Below, piece after piece: positions 16,278 to 25,140 of a DNA stretch of 64,000 nucleotides. The first letter of the stretch is position 1. Each line of letters opens with the position of its first letter. Position numbers and translations under genes: made by a program. Below the pieces are notes generated by a model that was not told the origin of the DNA, did no database searches, and saw nothing but the letters and a program-made list of their open reading frames with translations. Source of the stretch: SXTU01 sp964496695 (GTDB lineage: Bacteria > Verrucomicrobiota > Verrucomicrobiia > Limisphaerales > SXTU01); assembly GCA_964496695.1 (NCBI GenBank), contig CAZCBE010000003.1, forward strand, positions 62,001-126,000. The letters run 5' to 3'.

Positions 16278-19200
16278 ATGACCAGCGAGCGCACCATCTT
16301 GGAGCAACTCCCGGCCCATCCGCCGGTGTCCGGGGACGTGACCATCCTCGAACAGTCTCCCGCCCATCCCTCGCCGACGGCGCGACAGACGGCAAAGCGG
16401 GTGGGCCTGCCCGGCCCGCGCACGGCGCGGCTGGCCGCGGGTGAAGGCCGTCCCACGCTGGCCTTGATCCCCGGCGCGGAGTTTCGGGATTACCGGCTGG
16501 AGCGGCCAATCGAAGCGGCTTCCGCCGAGGCGGACCTGTGGGTGCTGGCGCATCGCCAGACGGGGGAAATGGCGGTGCTCAAGCTCTACCGCTACGGCAT
16601 CCAGCCGAAGCGTGAGATTCTCGACGCTCTCAAATCCCTGCGCCAGGCCTCGGTCGTTCGTGTGATCGAGTCCGGGGCGGTGGACGGCCGGAGCTTTGAA
16701 ATTCAGGAGTTCATCGAGCATGGCTCGCTCGCCAGCGCCTTCGGCAGCGGGCCGCTGCCGCCGGACCAGTTGCGCACGCTGCTTCACGAACTGGCGGACG
16801 CGCTCGCGGATGTCCATGCCGCCGGGATCATCCACCGCGATCTCAAGCCGTCGAACATCCTCGTGCGCACGCGCGAGCCGCTGGACATTGTGCTCGCGGA
16901 TTTTGGCATTTCCAGCCTGTCGGATTTGTCGCTTCACCTGAGCAATGTCAACCGCACCGCCGCCTATGCCGCGCCCGAGGCCATGACCGGCGTGGTGACG
17001 CGCACGAGCGACTGGTGGAGCATCGGCGTGATGCTCCTGGAACTGTTCCGCGGCGAGCATCCCTTCGCTGGTCTCGATGAACGCACGATCAACTTCACCC
17101 TGGTCACCCGGGGCATCGAAGTGCCTGCCAGCCTGCCCGACGAATGGGCCTTGCTGCTGCGGGGCCTGCTCACGCGCGATCACCAAAAGCGCTGGGGGCT
17201 CGATCAGGTCCGTGCCTGGCTCGACGGCCGGCGCGACCTGGTGGTGCATGAGGCACTCGATGCCGAGCCCGGCGGGACGCGCTCACGGACCCGGGCCGGT
17301 TACAAGTTCGCTGGCACCGAGTATCTGGAACCGGCGGCGCTGGCCGGTGCGCTGGGCAGCCATTGGAACGAGGGCGTGAAGCACCTAGCGCGCGGCTATG
17401 TGCAGCGCTGGGTGGAAGAGCAGGTGGGGGACGAGGACCTGGCCAGCGTGCTGCAGGACATCGCCGATGACGATTATCTCGATGCCGAGCAGCGGCTGAC
17501 CGCCGCGTTGCTGGCGCTCGATCCCGCACTGCCCCTCATCTGGCGGGGGCAGGTGGTGGATGCCGCGTGGCTGGCGGCGCATGCCACGATCCCGCGCCCC
17601 GCCGCCAATGCGGTTCCTCCGCCCATCCATCCCGATGACGCCCCGCTGTTGCGCCTGACCAAGGAGGCCATCCGCGAGGAAGGCGCAGCGACCTTAGCGG
17701 CGATTGAACGGCGGCTTGATGTCAGCGTGGGGCGCGCCCGCCGGCTGCTGGACGCGCTCGAAAGCCGTGGCCACCTGGGGCCGGATCGCGGCAGCCGGCC
17801 ACGCGAAATCCGCTTCGACCTGCACGGGGGCAGTGCCGATCTGGCCTCGGCGGCGGCGTTGCTGCTGCAAAGCTCCCTGCCGGCGTGGCTGCACCGGCTG
17901 CGCGGCCAGGACTGGTTCCGGCAGGCCGTGGACCGGCGGCGCGAAGCATGGCGTTATATCCTCGCCCACCGTCTGCCGGTCATCGCCGAACTGGCGGATC
18001 AGCTTCTGCTCAGTCCGCACGAGGGCGTGGTGTGGACGCTCGTTGAGGAGCGCCGCCGCCAGTTTGCACGCAGCATGGATGAGACGCTCCATGAGCTGCT
18101 GATACGGACGGACGAACTCACCTTGACCGAGGCGGTGGCGCTGTCGGCCGCAGAGCCGGGCTGCTTCATCAGCCAGGAGCGCGAGCTGTTGACCGAGTGC
18201 ATTGACTGGCTCAACCGCCTGCACTTTCGCTATGACCGTGCGCTGGCGGAGAAGCTCATCCTGGCCCGCGACTGGGACCTGGTCGGCGGTCACTGGAATG
18301 CCCGCCACGAAGAGTTTGGCGGCGCGGTCCCAAGCGCCTTGCAGGCGCTCTTCGAGCTGGAGGACCCGGAGTATCTCGATGCGGTGGCCGTCGCGGTCGC
18401 CGAGCACGGCCTGTTCATCAGCCGGGAGAAAAAGGTGCGGAATGACGCGCTCGCATCGTTCGATCAGCTCCACTTCCGCTACGACCGGGAACTGGCCGCG
18501 CAACTCGCGCAGGCGCAGGACTGGAATGCGGTTTACGACCGCTGGGCGGAGCGGCGCAGCAACTATGTGGATGCCTGGCCGCCGTTCTTGCGCGAGGTGC
18601 TGTTGTGCGAGAAGCCCGAGTATCTCGAAGTGGTCGCCCTGGTCGCAGCGGACCGGCTGCACTTTCGGTCGGAGGAGCAATGCGAGGCGGTGGAACGCCT
18701 GCGTCCGCGCTTCCCCGGCGTTGGCCGCGTCGCCGGCTGGGGCGCAGCCCAGGCGAACCACGGTCTGACCGAGGTGCCGCCGGTGTGCGGTCCGGCGGTC
18801 GTCGCCATCGCGGCCGGAGCTTATCACAGCCTGGCCTTGCGCGACGACGGCGTGGTGGTGGCGTGGGGCACGAATTCGCCGCAGCATGGAACAACGGCCG
18901 GACAGGCCTGCGTGCCGGCCGGCCTGGGCGAGGTCATCGCCATCGCGGCTGGCAACGAGCACAGCCTGGCCTTGCGCGCCAATGGCACGGTGGCGGCCTG
19001 GGGTGCCAACGCGCACGGCCAGTGCACTGTGCCCGCAGGTCTGCGCGAGGTGGTCGCCATTGCCGCCGGCGGGCACCACAGCCTGGCGCTGCGGAGTGAT
19101 GGCAAGGTGGTGGCGTGGGGTGAACGGGCGCAGAACCAATGTTCGATTCCCAAGAACCTGCCGCCGATCACCGCACTCGCCGGAGGCGGCACGCATTCGC

Positions 19201-19628
19201 TGGCCCTCGCGAAAGACGGCCATGTGTTCGCCTGGGGTGGGGACGACTGCGGGCAAAGTTCCGTGCCGTGGCTGTTGAGCGGCGTTGTCGCCATCGCCGC
19301 AGGGGCGCAACACAGCCTGGCGCTGGATGACCGGGGCCGGGTTCATGCCTGGGGCGCGGGCGGGAAGAACGAGGGCAGGCCGCCGCACCTTGGCCAGACC
19401 GTGCTGCCCGCCGGGCTGGGTGGCGTGACGGCGCTCGGTGCCGGAGCCTTTCACAGCTTGGCGGTGACCGGCGGCAAAGTGATTGGCTGGGGCGATCGTC
19501 GAGCGGGCCAGGCTGCCGCGCCCTTCTTTGCCGGGCATGTGCTCGCGGTGGCGGGCGGTGTAAATCACAGCCTCGCCTTGATTGCCGCAGCGGAGGAGCC
19601 GTCGGCTGAACCAGCGGCTGACGCGTGA
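16278..19628 (+). CDS. Ser/Thr protein kinase with FtsK-gamma-like winged helix and RCC1 propeller
   Basis: A 1116-residue multidomain protein. Residues about 70-320 form a protein kinase with an apparently complete catalytic set: Lys102 (AVLKLYRY), HRDLKPSN with Asp188, DFG Asp208 (ADFGISS) and an APE-like AAPEAM. Residues about 453-512 (TLAAIERRL, GRARRLLDALESRGHLGP, then SRPREI) resemble the DNA-binding winged helix FtsK-gamma. Residues about 600-800 contain tandem helical repeats with the recurring LHFRYDR-x-LA motif. Residues 815-1100 carry seven HSLA-type RCC1/BNR-like repeats (VVAWG). It ends 4 bp into the activase gene (GTGA overlap). No transmembrane helix is evident. The substrate is not known. 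Confidence 0.85.
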   Translation: MTSERTILEQLPAHPPVSGDVTILEQSPAHPSPTARQTAKRVGLPGPRTARLAAGEGRPTLALIPGAEFRDYRLERPIEAASAEADLWVLAHRQTGEMAVLKLYRYGIQPKREILDALKSLRQASVVRVIESGAVDGRSFEIQEFIEHGSLASAFGSGPLPPDQLRTLLHELADALADVHAAGIIHRDLKPSNILVRTREPLDIVLADFGISSLSDLSLHLSNVNRTAAYAAPEAMTGVVTRTSDWWSIGVMLLELFRGEHPFAGLDERTINFTLVTRGIEVPASLPDEWALLLRGLLTRDHQKRWGLDQVRAWLDGRRDLVVHEALDAEPGGTRSRTRAGYKFAGTEYLEPAALAGALGSHWNEGVKHLARGYVQRWVEEQVGDEDLASVLQDIADDDYLDAEQRLTAALLALDPALPLIWRGQVVDAAWLAAHATIPRPAANAVPPPIHPDDAPLLRLTKEAIREEGAATLAAIERRLDVSVGRARRLLDALESRGHLGPDRGSRPREIRFDLHGGSADLASAAALLLQSSLPAWLHRLRGQDWFRQAVDRRREAWRYILAHRLPVIAELADQLLLSPHEGVVWTLVEERRRQFARSMDETLHELLIRTDELTLTEAVALSAAEPGCFISQERELLTECIDWLNRLHFRYDRALAEKLILARDWDLVGGHWNARHEEFGGAVPSALQALFELEDPEYLDAVAVAVAEHGLFISREKKVRNDALASFDQLHFRYDRELAAQLAQAQDWNAVYDRWAERRSNYVDAWPPFLREVLLCEKPEYLEVVALVAADRLHFRSEEQCEAVERLRPRFPGVGRVAGWGAAQANHGLTEVPPVCGPAVVAIAAGAYHSLALRDDGVVVAWGTNSPQHGTTAGQACVPAGLGEVIAIAAGNEHSLALRANGTVAAWGANAHGQCTVPAGLREVVAIAAGGHHSLALRSDGKVVAWGERAQNQCSIPKNLPPITALAGGGTHSLALAKDGHVFAWGGDDCGQSSVPWLLSGVVAIAAGAQHSLALDDRGRVHAWGAGGKNEGRPPHLGQTVLPAGLGGVTALGAGAFHSLAVTGGKVIGWGDRRAGQAAAPFFAGHVLAVAGGVNHSLALIAAAEEPSAEPAADA

Positions 19629-20278
19629 AAATCTCGCTGAACAAAGTTCACTTTCCGATCACCACCCTCGGCCACGGGCGGCGGGTAGGCATCTGGACGC
19701 AGGGCTGTTCCATCCACTGCCCGGGCTGCATCAGCCGTGATACATGGGCGCCGGACGAAGGCCGTGCGGTGGAGGTCGCTGAACTGGTGGACACCCTTGC
19801 GCCGTGGCTCGCGCAGGCGGATGGCGTGACGATCTCGGGCGGCGAGCCGTTTGATCAGCCGGCCGCGCTGGAGGAACTGGTCGCTGCGTTGCGCCAGAAC
19901 AATCACGGCGACGTGCTGGTGTTTTCCGGCTACCCGCACGAGATGCTGTTCAACCAGCATCGCAGAGTGCTGCAAGGCATTGATGTGCTCATCAGCGAGC
20001 CGTTTGTGGCCGGGGCCGGACAGACCCTCGCCTTGCGCGGGTCCGACAACCAGCGGGTCTTTTTGCTCACGGACCTGGCCCGCGCGCGCTATCCGGCGGA
20101 CCTGGATCGCAGTCCTTGGCCCGTGAAGCGCCGCCTGGATGTGGTGGTGGAGGGAGACGCCGTCTGGATGGCGGGCATTCCCCATACCGGCGAAATGGCC
20201 CGGCTGCGGCAGGAACTGGCGCGGCGCGGATTTGGCTGCAAGACCTCCGACCAGCCCGAACCCCTGGTGCGCGCATGA
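19625..20278 (+). CDS. radical-SAM activating-enzyme-like protein (NrdG/PflA-type)
   Basis: A 217-residue protein with the single 4Fe-4S motif C28-x3-C32-x2-C35 (GCSIHCPGC), the SAM-binding GGEP motif (ISGGEPFDQP) and the compact size of anaerobic ribonucleotide reductase or pyruvate-formate-lyase activases. Such enzymes make a glycyl radical on a partner, but no glycyl-radical enzyme (no RVxGY motif protein) is in the window. It starts with GTG overlapping the kinase stop by 4 bp, and its own stop overlaps the PP2C start by 4 bp (ATGA). The tight coupling argues for a function tied to the kinase and phosphatase, not to a glycyl-radical enzyme. Its substrate is unknown. Confidence 0.85.
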   Translation: MKISLNKVHFPITTLGHGRRVGIWTQGCSIHCPGCISRDTWAPDEGRAVEVAELVDTLAPWLAQADGVTISGGEPFDQPAALEELVAALRQNNHGDVLVFSGYPHEMLFNQHRRVLQGIDVLISEPFVAGAGQTLALRGSDNQRVFLLTDLARARYPADLDRSPWPVKRRLDVVVEGDAVWMAGIPHTGEMARLRQELARRGFGCKTSDQPEPLVRA

Positions 20279-21051
20279 ACGGAATCACGGCCATAGGCTC
20301 GTTCCTCACCCATCCGGGGGCCGTGCGCCAGCGGAACGAGGACGCCTGCTGCTTCGGCCAGCCGACCACGTCCATGGCGATGCTGGCCCCTGAAACGCGC
20401 GTATGCGTTCCCGACCGCCCCTGGGTCATCGCGGTGGCGGATGGGCTGGGCGGGCAGAACTCCGGTGCGCAGGCGAGCCAGGAAGTGGTCGGGGCCCTCC
20501 GGGAATGCACCGATCACACCCCGGACGGCATCCAGCAGTTGCTCTGCGAACTCAACGAACGCCTGCTGGGTCATGCCCGGCTGGACGCGCGTCTGAGCGG
20601 CATGGGCGCGACGGTTGCCGGGCTGTGTCATGGACCAGCCGGCCTGTTCGCCTTCAACGTCGGCGACGCCCGGGTTTACCGGCAGCAGGATGCGTTTCTC
20701 GCGCAGGTGACGCAGGATGACTCCGTGGCTCAGGTGCTGGTGGAGGCGGGCCAGCTTGAGCCCGGAACCACGCCGGTCCGTCGGCAGCGGGCGCTGACTC
20801 AGTGCCTCGGAGGGCGAAGCGAACAAGCCGTGGTCGAACCGCACATCCATCCGCTCCGGATCAGCCGCCCAAGCCGCTTCCTGCTTTGTAGTGACGGTCT
20901 CACCGACATGGTGGCCTTGGAAGCCATCGAGCAGGCGGTCTGTCATCAGGAGTGCGCGTCAGCGGCGGCGGGTTTGTTTCAGGCGGCCATGGCGGCGGGT
21001 GGCCGCGACAACGTGACGATTGTCGTGTTGAACCTGGTTCCCGCGGCCTGA
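20275..21051 (+). CDS. PP2C-type protein phosphatase
   Basis: A 258-residue metal-dependent Ser/Thr phosphatase. The metal-binding positions are complete: QRNEDA (E22, D23), VADGLGG (D56, G57), CSDGLTD (D207) and RDN with D245 (GGRDNVTIVVL). FNVGDARVYR and QDDS are also kept. It is cytoplasmic, with no signal peptide. I chose the ATG at 20275, which overlaps the activase stop (ATGA), over an upstream frame opening at 20116. It forms a kinase/phosphatase pair with the gene two positions upstream and presumably reverses its phosphorylation, as in PknB/PstP-type pairs. Confidence 0.92.
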   Translation: MNGITAIGSFLTHPGAVRQRNEDACCFGQPTTSMAMLAPETRVCVPDRPWVIAVADGLGGQNSGAQASQEVVGALRECTDHTPDGIQQLLCELNERLLGHARLDARLSGMGATVAGLCHGPAGLFAFNVGDARVYRQQDAFLAQVTQDDSVAQVLVEAGQLEPGTTPVRRQRALTQCLGGRSEQAVVEPHIHPLRISRPSRFLLCSDGLTDMVALEAIEQAVCHQECASAAAGLFQAAMAAGGRDNVTIVVLNLVPAA

Positions 21052-21098
21052 GCGACGGCTGCCCGTGCGGCCTTCGCCCCAGCTACGCTGACCAGCGC

Positions 21099-21476
21099 TC
21101 AAGGCGTCGGCGAGGCCAGCAGATGGTCCACCACGAGGAACAATTCGTCCGCAGAGAAGGGTTTGCCCAGCGTCCGATGCGCCCCTAGTTTCTGGGCCAT
21201 GCCGAGAAAAGAAGTTCCGGTCTTGGGCGACCCGCCGGACATGGCGATGATTTTCACGTCGGGATAGAGGCGTCGAATTTCCATGATGGTCTCGATGCCC
21301 TCCTTGCCCGGCATGAAGAGATCCACGATGGCCAGTTGCGCCGGATAGGTGCGGAGACAGGCGATGGCCGCGTCGCCATCGGCCACTTCCCGGACCTCAT
21401 GGCCGGCGACGGCGAGCATGCGCCGCAGAATGAAGCGGAGGCCGTCTTCGTCGTCGGCGATCAAAATCTGTGCCAT
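21099..21476 (-). CDS. stand-alone response regulator receiver protein
   Basis: A 125-residue single REC domain: acidic pocket IADDED, phosphoacceptor Asp52 (AIVDLFMPGKEG), the Thr/Ser site AMSGGS and the conserved Lys in GKPFSADEL. There is no output domain, so it acts through protein contact, as in CheY or Spo0F-like relays. The ATG at 21476 gives the normal start (MAQILIADDE). It is divergent from the hybrid histidine kinase at 21616 and convergent with the PP2C gene. The partner is not fixed by sequence, but the divergent kinase is the nearest candidate. Confidence 0.9.
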   Translation of the reverse strand: MAQILIADDEDGLRFILRRMLAVAGHEVREVADGDAAIACLRTYPAQLAIVDLFMPGKEGIETIMEIRRLYPDVKIIAMSGGSPKTGTSFLGMAQKLGAHRTLGKPFSADELFLVVDHLLASPTP

Positions 21477-21615
21477 TTCTTTTGCGCAAGCCCCGGGCCG
21501 CTGCCAGACTATCGGAGCACTGCGAACCCACTTGAGCGCATTCCGCATGATTTGCCCAGCACTTACTCAAGGTGGCCGCTGATGCTGCCGATGTAGTTGT
21601 GATGAAGTGTCCTGC

Positions 21616-23601
21616 ATGAGCCAAGATCAGCCCGCCCAGCTTCCTCGTCTGCCCGAGGGCGGCACCTTCGTCATGCCGCCGGAGAACACTCCGGGCGGCG
21701 CGCGTTTTCGTTCCACCGAGGCGTTTTACCATGTGCTGGTGGACAATCTGCCACACTTCGTCTTCCGCAAGGACACGCAGGGGCGGTTCACCTACGCGAA
21801 CCAGTTGCTCTGCGAGAATCTAGGCCGCGACCTGGAGGAACTGCTCGGGAAGACGGACTTGGACCTGTTTCCAACCGAGCTGGCCAGGACTTACCTGGCG
21901 GGCGATCAGCAGGTCATGAGTTCCGGCCACAAGCTGGAGACCGTGGAGGAATATCGGCTGGGCGATGGCCCGCAGCGGTTCATCCAGATGGTCAAGGTGC
22001 CCTTGTTCGATCCCTATGGACGGGTCGTCGGGGTGCAGGGCGTGTTCTGGGATGTCACCGAGCAGAAGCAGGCGGAGGAAGCCATCCGCGAGCAGGCCGA
22101 ACTGCTCAATCTCGCCGGCGATGCGATCATCGTGCGTGATCCCAGCGGGCGCACGGTGTTCTGGAACCGGGGGGCCGAGCGCCTTTACGGCTGGAGCGCC
22201 GCGGAAGCGAAGGGCCAGCCCACGACCAATCTCACCCATGAGGACCCGGACAAACTGGTGGAGATTGAACTCAGCTTGCAGACCCGCAACGAGTGGAGTG
22301 GGGAACTCCGGCAGAAGGCGCGTTCCGGCACGGAAATCGTCGTCATGAGCCGCTGGACGTTGGTGCGGGACCGGCACGGCCGGCCCAAGTCCGCGCTGGT
22401 CATCAACACGGACCTGACGGAACGCAAACGCCTGGAATCGCAGTTCCTGCGCGCCCAGCGCATGGAGGGCGTGGGCACCCTGGCCAGCGGCCTGGCACAT
22501 GACCTCAACAACATCCTCGCGCCGATCGTCATCTCCGTCCCGATGCTGCGCGGCAAGCTGAGCGAGACGGAAACCAGCGAGGTGGTGGCCACCATTGAAA
22601 GCAGCGCCCGGCGGGGTGCGAACATCATCCGGCAGTTGCTTACCTTTGGGCGGGGGGTGGAGGTGGAGTGCATTCCGGTCCAGGTGCGTTATCTGATCCA
22701 GGACACCGTCAAGATCGCCCGGGAGACCTTTCCGCGAAACATCCGGCTCCGCACGCTCGTGCCGGACGATCTCTGGTCCGTCAGCGGTGACCCGACGCAG
22801 ATTCATCAGGTGCTGCTCAACCTGGCGCTGAACGCCCGGGACGCCATGCCCAACGGCGGCGAGTTGTGCTTCTCCGCCCAGAACATGGTGCTGGACGAGC
22901 AATACGCCGCGATGAACATCAAGGCCAAGCCCGTCCCGCACATACTTGTCCGCGTGCAGGACACGGGCACCGGCATCCCGCTGGAAATCCGGGACAAGAT
23001 TTTCGACCCGTTCTTCACCACCAAGGAAATCGGGAAAGGCACCGGGCTGGGGCTGTCGAGCGCCGCCGGGATCATCAAGACGCACGGTGGTTTCATCGAG
23101 CTGGACACGGAGCCAGGGCGGGGCACTGCCTTCACGATTTACCTGCCGGCCACACCGGGTTCGCGTCAGGTGCCCGGCATCATTGACCCGGTGCCGTCGC
23201 CATCCGGCAGCGGCGAAGCCATCCTCGTGGTGGACGACGAGGTAAGCGTGCGTGAGGCCACTCGTAAGATGCTCGAACGCCATGGCTACCGGGTGCATAC
23301 GGCCGGAGAAGGTTCGCAGGCCCTCGCCTTGTTCTCCAGCCGTCTGGGCGAAATCAGTCTGGTCATTACCGACGTGGACATGCCGGTGATGGACGGCCTC
23401 GCGCTGGTGCGGGTGCTGCGCAAAATGGCACCGCAGTTGCAGATCATCGCCTCGACCGGGCTCAGCACGGATCAGCGGATGGAGGCGCTCAATCAGTTGG
23501 GGATTGAGAACCCGCTCTTCAAGCCATACACCGCCGCGGAACTGCTCCAGTCCGTCCACGACGCGTTGCACAAGGCGGGCCCGGCGCGGGTCGGAAGCTG
23601 A
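21616..23601 (+). CDS. hybrid sensor histidine kinase (PAS-PAS-HisKA-HATPase-REC)
   Basis: A soluble 661-residue kinase. Two PAS domains (residues about 40-155, YHVLVDNLPHFVFRKD, and 160-275, LLNLAGDAIIVRDPSGRT) precede a HisKA domain with His295 (GLAHDLNNILAP), an HATPase with NARDAM, DTGTGIP and GTGLGLSSAAGI, and a C-terminal REC with Asp586 (VITDVDMPVMDG). No membrane helix is seen, so the PAS domains probably sense an internal signal. An ATG at 21616 is preferred over a GTG three codons upstream. The divergent single-domain response regulator suggests an open relay. Confidence 0.92.
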   Translation: MSQDQPAQLPRLPEGGTFVMPPENTPGGARFRSTEAFYHVLVDNLPHFVFRKDTQGRFTYANQLLCENLGRDLEELLGKTDLDLFPTELARTYLAGDQQVMSSGHKLETVEEYRLGDGPQRFIQMVKVPLFDPYGRVVGVQGVFWDVTEQKQAEEAIREQAELLNLAGDAIIVRDPSGRTVFWNRGAERLYGWSAAEAKGQPTTNLTHEDPDKLVEIELSLQTRNEWSGELRQKARSGTEIVVMSRWTLVRDRHGRPKSALVINTDLTERKRLESQFLRAQRMEGVGTLASGLAHDLNNILAPIVISVPMLRGKLSETETSEVVATIESSARRGANIIRQLLTFGRGVEVECIPVQVRYLIQDTVKIARETFPRNIRLRTLVPDDLWSVSGDPTQIHQVLLNLALNARDAMPNGGELCFSAQNMVLDEQYAAMNIKAKPVPHILVRVQDTGTGIPLEIRDKIFDPFFTTKEIGKGTGLGLSSAAGIIKTHGGFIELDTEPGRGTAFTIYLPATPGSRQVPGIIDPVPSPSGSGEAILVVDDEVSVREATRKMLERHGYRVHTAGEGSQALALFSSRLGEISLVITDVDMPVMDGLALVRVLRKMAPQLQIIASTGLSTDQRMEALNQLGIENPLFKPYTAAELLQSVHDALHKAGPARVGS

Positions 23602-23616
23602 AGCGGGGCAGGGGAT

Positions 23617-25050
23617 TCACCCCAGCGCCCGCCGCACTTCCTCCACTACGCTCCGCCAGTTCCCCGGCTCCGGCTGGCGGAACAGGCGCATGCGCGGATA
23701 CCACGGGCTGTCCGTGCGGTGCAGCAGCCAGCGCCAGCACGCGGCGAAACTCAGGAGCGTCCACACGGGCCGTCCCAGCGCGCCCGCGAGATGGGCCACC
23801 GACGTGTCCACCGTGATCACCAAATCCAGTTCCTGAATCGCGCTGGCCGTGGGCGCAAAATCAGTGAGCTGGCTGCTCAAGTCATGCACGGGCAGGCCGC
23901 TGGGCAGCGTCTGCAGCTCGGCGGCGCGTGGACCGCATTGCAGGCTGTAGAAGGTGGCCGGAGCCGGGGCGAACAGCGGCAGCCAGTCGGCCAACGTCAT
24001 GGAGCGCTGGCGGTCCGCTCCGTTGGCGGGGTTGCCGGCCCAGGCGAAGCCGATCCGCCGGGTCTTGCCCGGAGCCGGCGGAGGCAGAGCGACTCGTCCG
24101 CGCGGGCCCGCCAGATAGGGCACGGCATGGGGGATGTTTTCCAGCGTGGTGCCACAGAGCCTGGGCAGGCTCAAGAGCGGGGCGTGGGTGTCGAATTGGG
24201 GAAGCGTCGCCCCGTCAGCGAAGACTCCGCTGACGCCGGGCACCGTCGCCAGCAGTGTCACGAGGGCGGGCTGGCACTGCACCAGCACCGTCGCTCCACG
24301 GGCGGCCAGGAGTGGTGCGTAGCGGATGAATTGCAGGGTGTCGCCGAAGCCCTGCTCGGCGTGGAGCAGAATCGTGCGCCCACGCAACTCGCCGCCGTCC
24401 CACTCCGGTTGGGGAAGCTTGGGAATGGCGGGAAGCAAACCCGGGACACGCCAACGCCACTCGTAATCCTCCCAGCCGCTGGTGAATTCACCGCGCAAGA
24501 GCCGGATGACACCGCGGTTCCAGCGGGCTTCCGGGTAGTCGGCCTGACGGCGCAGGGCTTCCGCGTAGCACTGGCCGGCTTCGTCCAGCCGGTTCAACTC
24601 CCGCAATGCCGCGCCGCAGTTGGTTGGCACGTCGGGCAGGCCGGGCTTCAGTGCGTCGGCCCGGATATAGCAATTCACCGCCTCCTCCGGCTGGCCAAGC
24701 TCCTTGAACGCGTTGCCCAGGTTGAAATGCGCGTCCGCAAAGGCGGGCGCCAGGGCCAGTGCGCGCTGGTAGCTTGCGACTGCATCCGGCAGCCGGCCCA
24801 AGGCCCGGAGCACAATGCCAAGGTCGTTGTGGGCGGCGGCCAAGTTTGGTTCAAGGACAAGCGCCTGCTGGATGGACGTCGCCGCGCCCAGGCTGTCGCC
24901 CAGTTGGTGCTGCAGCAGTCCGTAAAGGTGCAGGGCGGGCGCGTGGCGAGGATCGCAGCGCAGAGCCGCTTGATACAGGCTGCTCGCCTCCGTCCATTGC
25001 CGGGCCTCGTGGGCGGTGAGCGCCGAACGCGTCAGGGCATGGCAATTCAT
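23617..25050 (-). CDS. TPR protein with GT9/heptosyltransferase-like C-terminus
   Basis: 477 residues. The N-terminal half (about 15-195) is a row of five or more TPR units (ALHLYGLLQHQLGDSLGAAT, AHNDLGIVLRALGRLPDAVA, AHFNLGNAFKELGQPEEAVN). The rest has the GT-B fold pattern of TPR-linked glycosyltransferases: LLHAEQGFGDTLQFIRYAPL, RRIGFAWAGNPANGADRQRS and the acceptor/donor site TVDTSVAHLAGALGRPVWTLL. Such proteins occur beside flagellar and surface-glycan genes, and a glycosylation role is likely. The ATG at 25050 is chosen; a GTG lies three codons upstream. The 14 bp to the preceding stop (23602-23616) place it convergent with the histidine kinase gene. Confidence 0.85.
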   Translation of the reverse strand: MNCHALTRSALTAHEARQWTEASSLYQAALRCDPRHAPALHLYGLLQHQLGDSLGAATSIQQALVLEPNLAAAHNDLGIVLRALGRLPDAVASYQRALALAPAFADAHFNLGNAFKELGQPEEAVNCYIRADALKPGLPDVPTNCGAALRELNRLDEAGQCYAEALRRQADYPEARWNRGVIRLLRGEFTSGWEDYEWRWRVPGLLPAIPKLPQPEWDGGELRGRTILLHAEQGFGDTLQFIRYAPLLAARGATVLVQCQPALVTLLATVPGVSGVFADGATLPQFDTHAPLLSLPRLCGTTLENIPHAVPYLAGPRGRVALPPPAPGKTRRIGFAWAGNPANGADRQRSMTLADWLPLFAPAPATFYSLQCGPRAAELQTLPSGLPVHDLSSQLTDFAPTASAIQELDLVITVDTSVAHLAGALGRPVWTLLSFAACWRWLLHRTDSPWYPRMRLFRQPEPGNWRSVVEEVRRALG

Positions 25051-25140
25051 CAGGCGCACTTCGTGTGCTTACAAGGTATCGGACGGGACGGAAAATACTT
25101 AACCAGCGGCGAGAATTGCCGACGCCGTCATTGGCAACGC

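Noticed and set aside
17694..19568. Long minus-strand open frame (624 aa) opposite the kinase gene
   Set aside because: It is antisense to clear kinase, winged-helix and RCC1 motifs and has Arg/His/Gln-rich composition typical of a high-GC shadow frame.
16278..19628. Reading the kinase gene as an FtsK/EccC translocase because of the gamma-like domain
   Set aside because: There is no Walker A/B ATPase core; only the winged helix resembles FtsK.
20116..20274. An upstream start for PP2C adding 53 residues
   Set aside because: The added sequence is Arg/Gly-rich and overlaps the activase coding region; the ATG at 20275 with a 4-bp overlap fits the operon.
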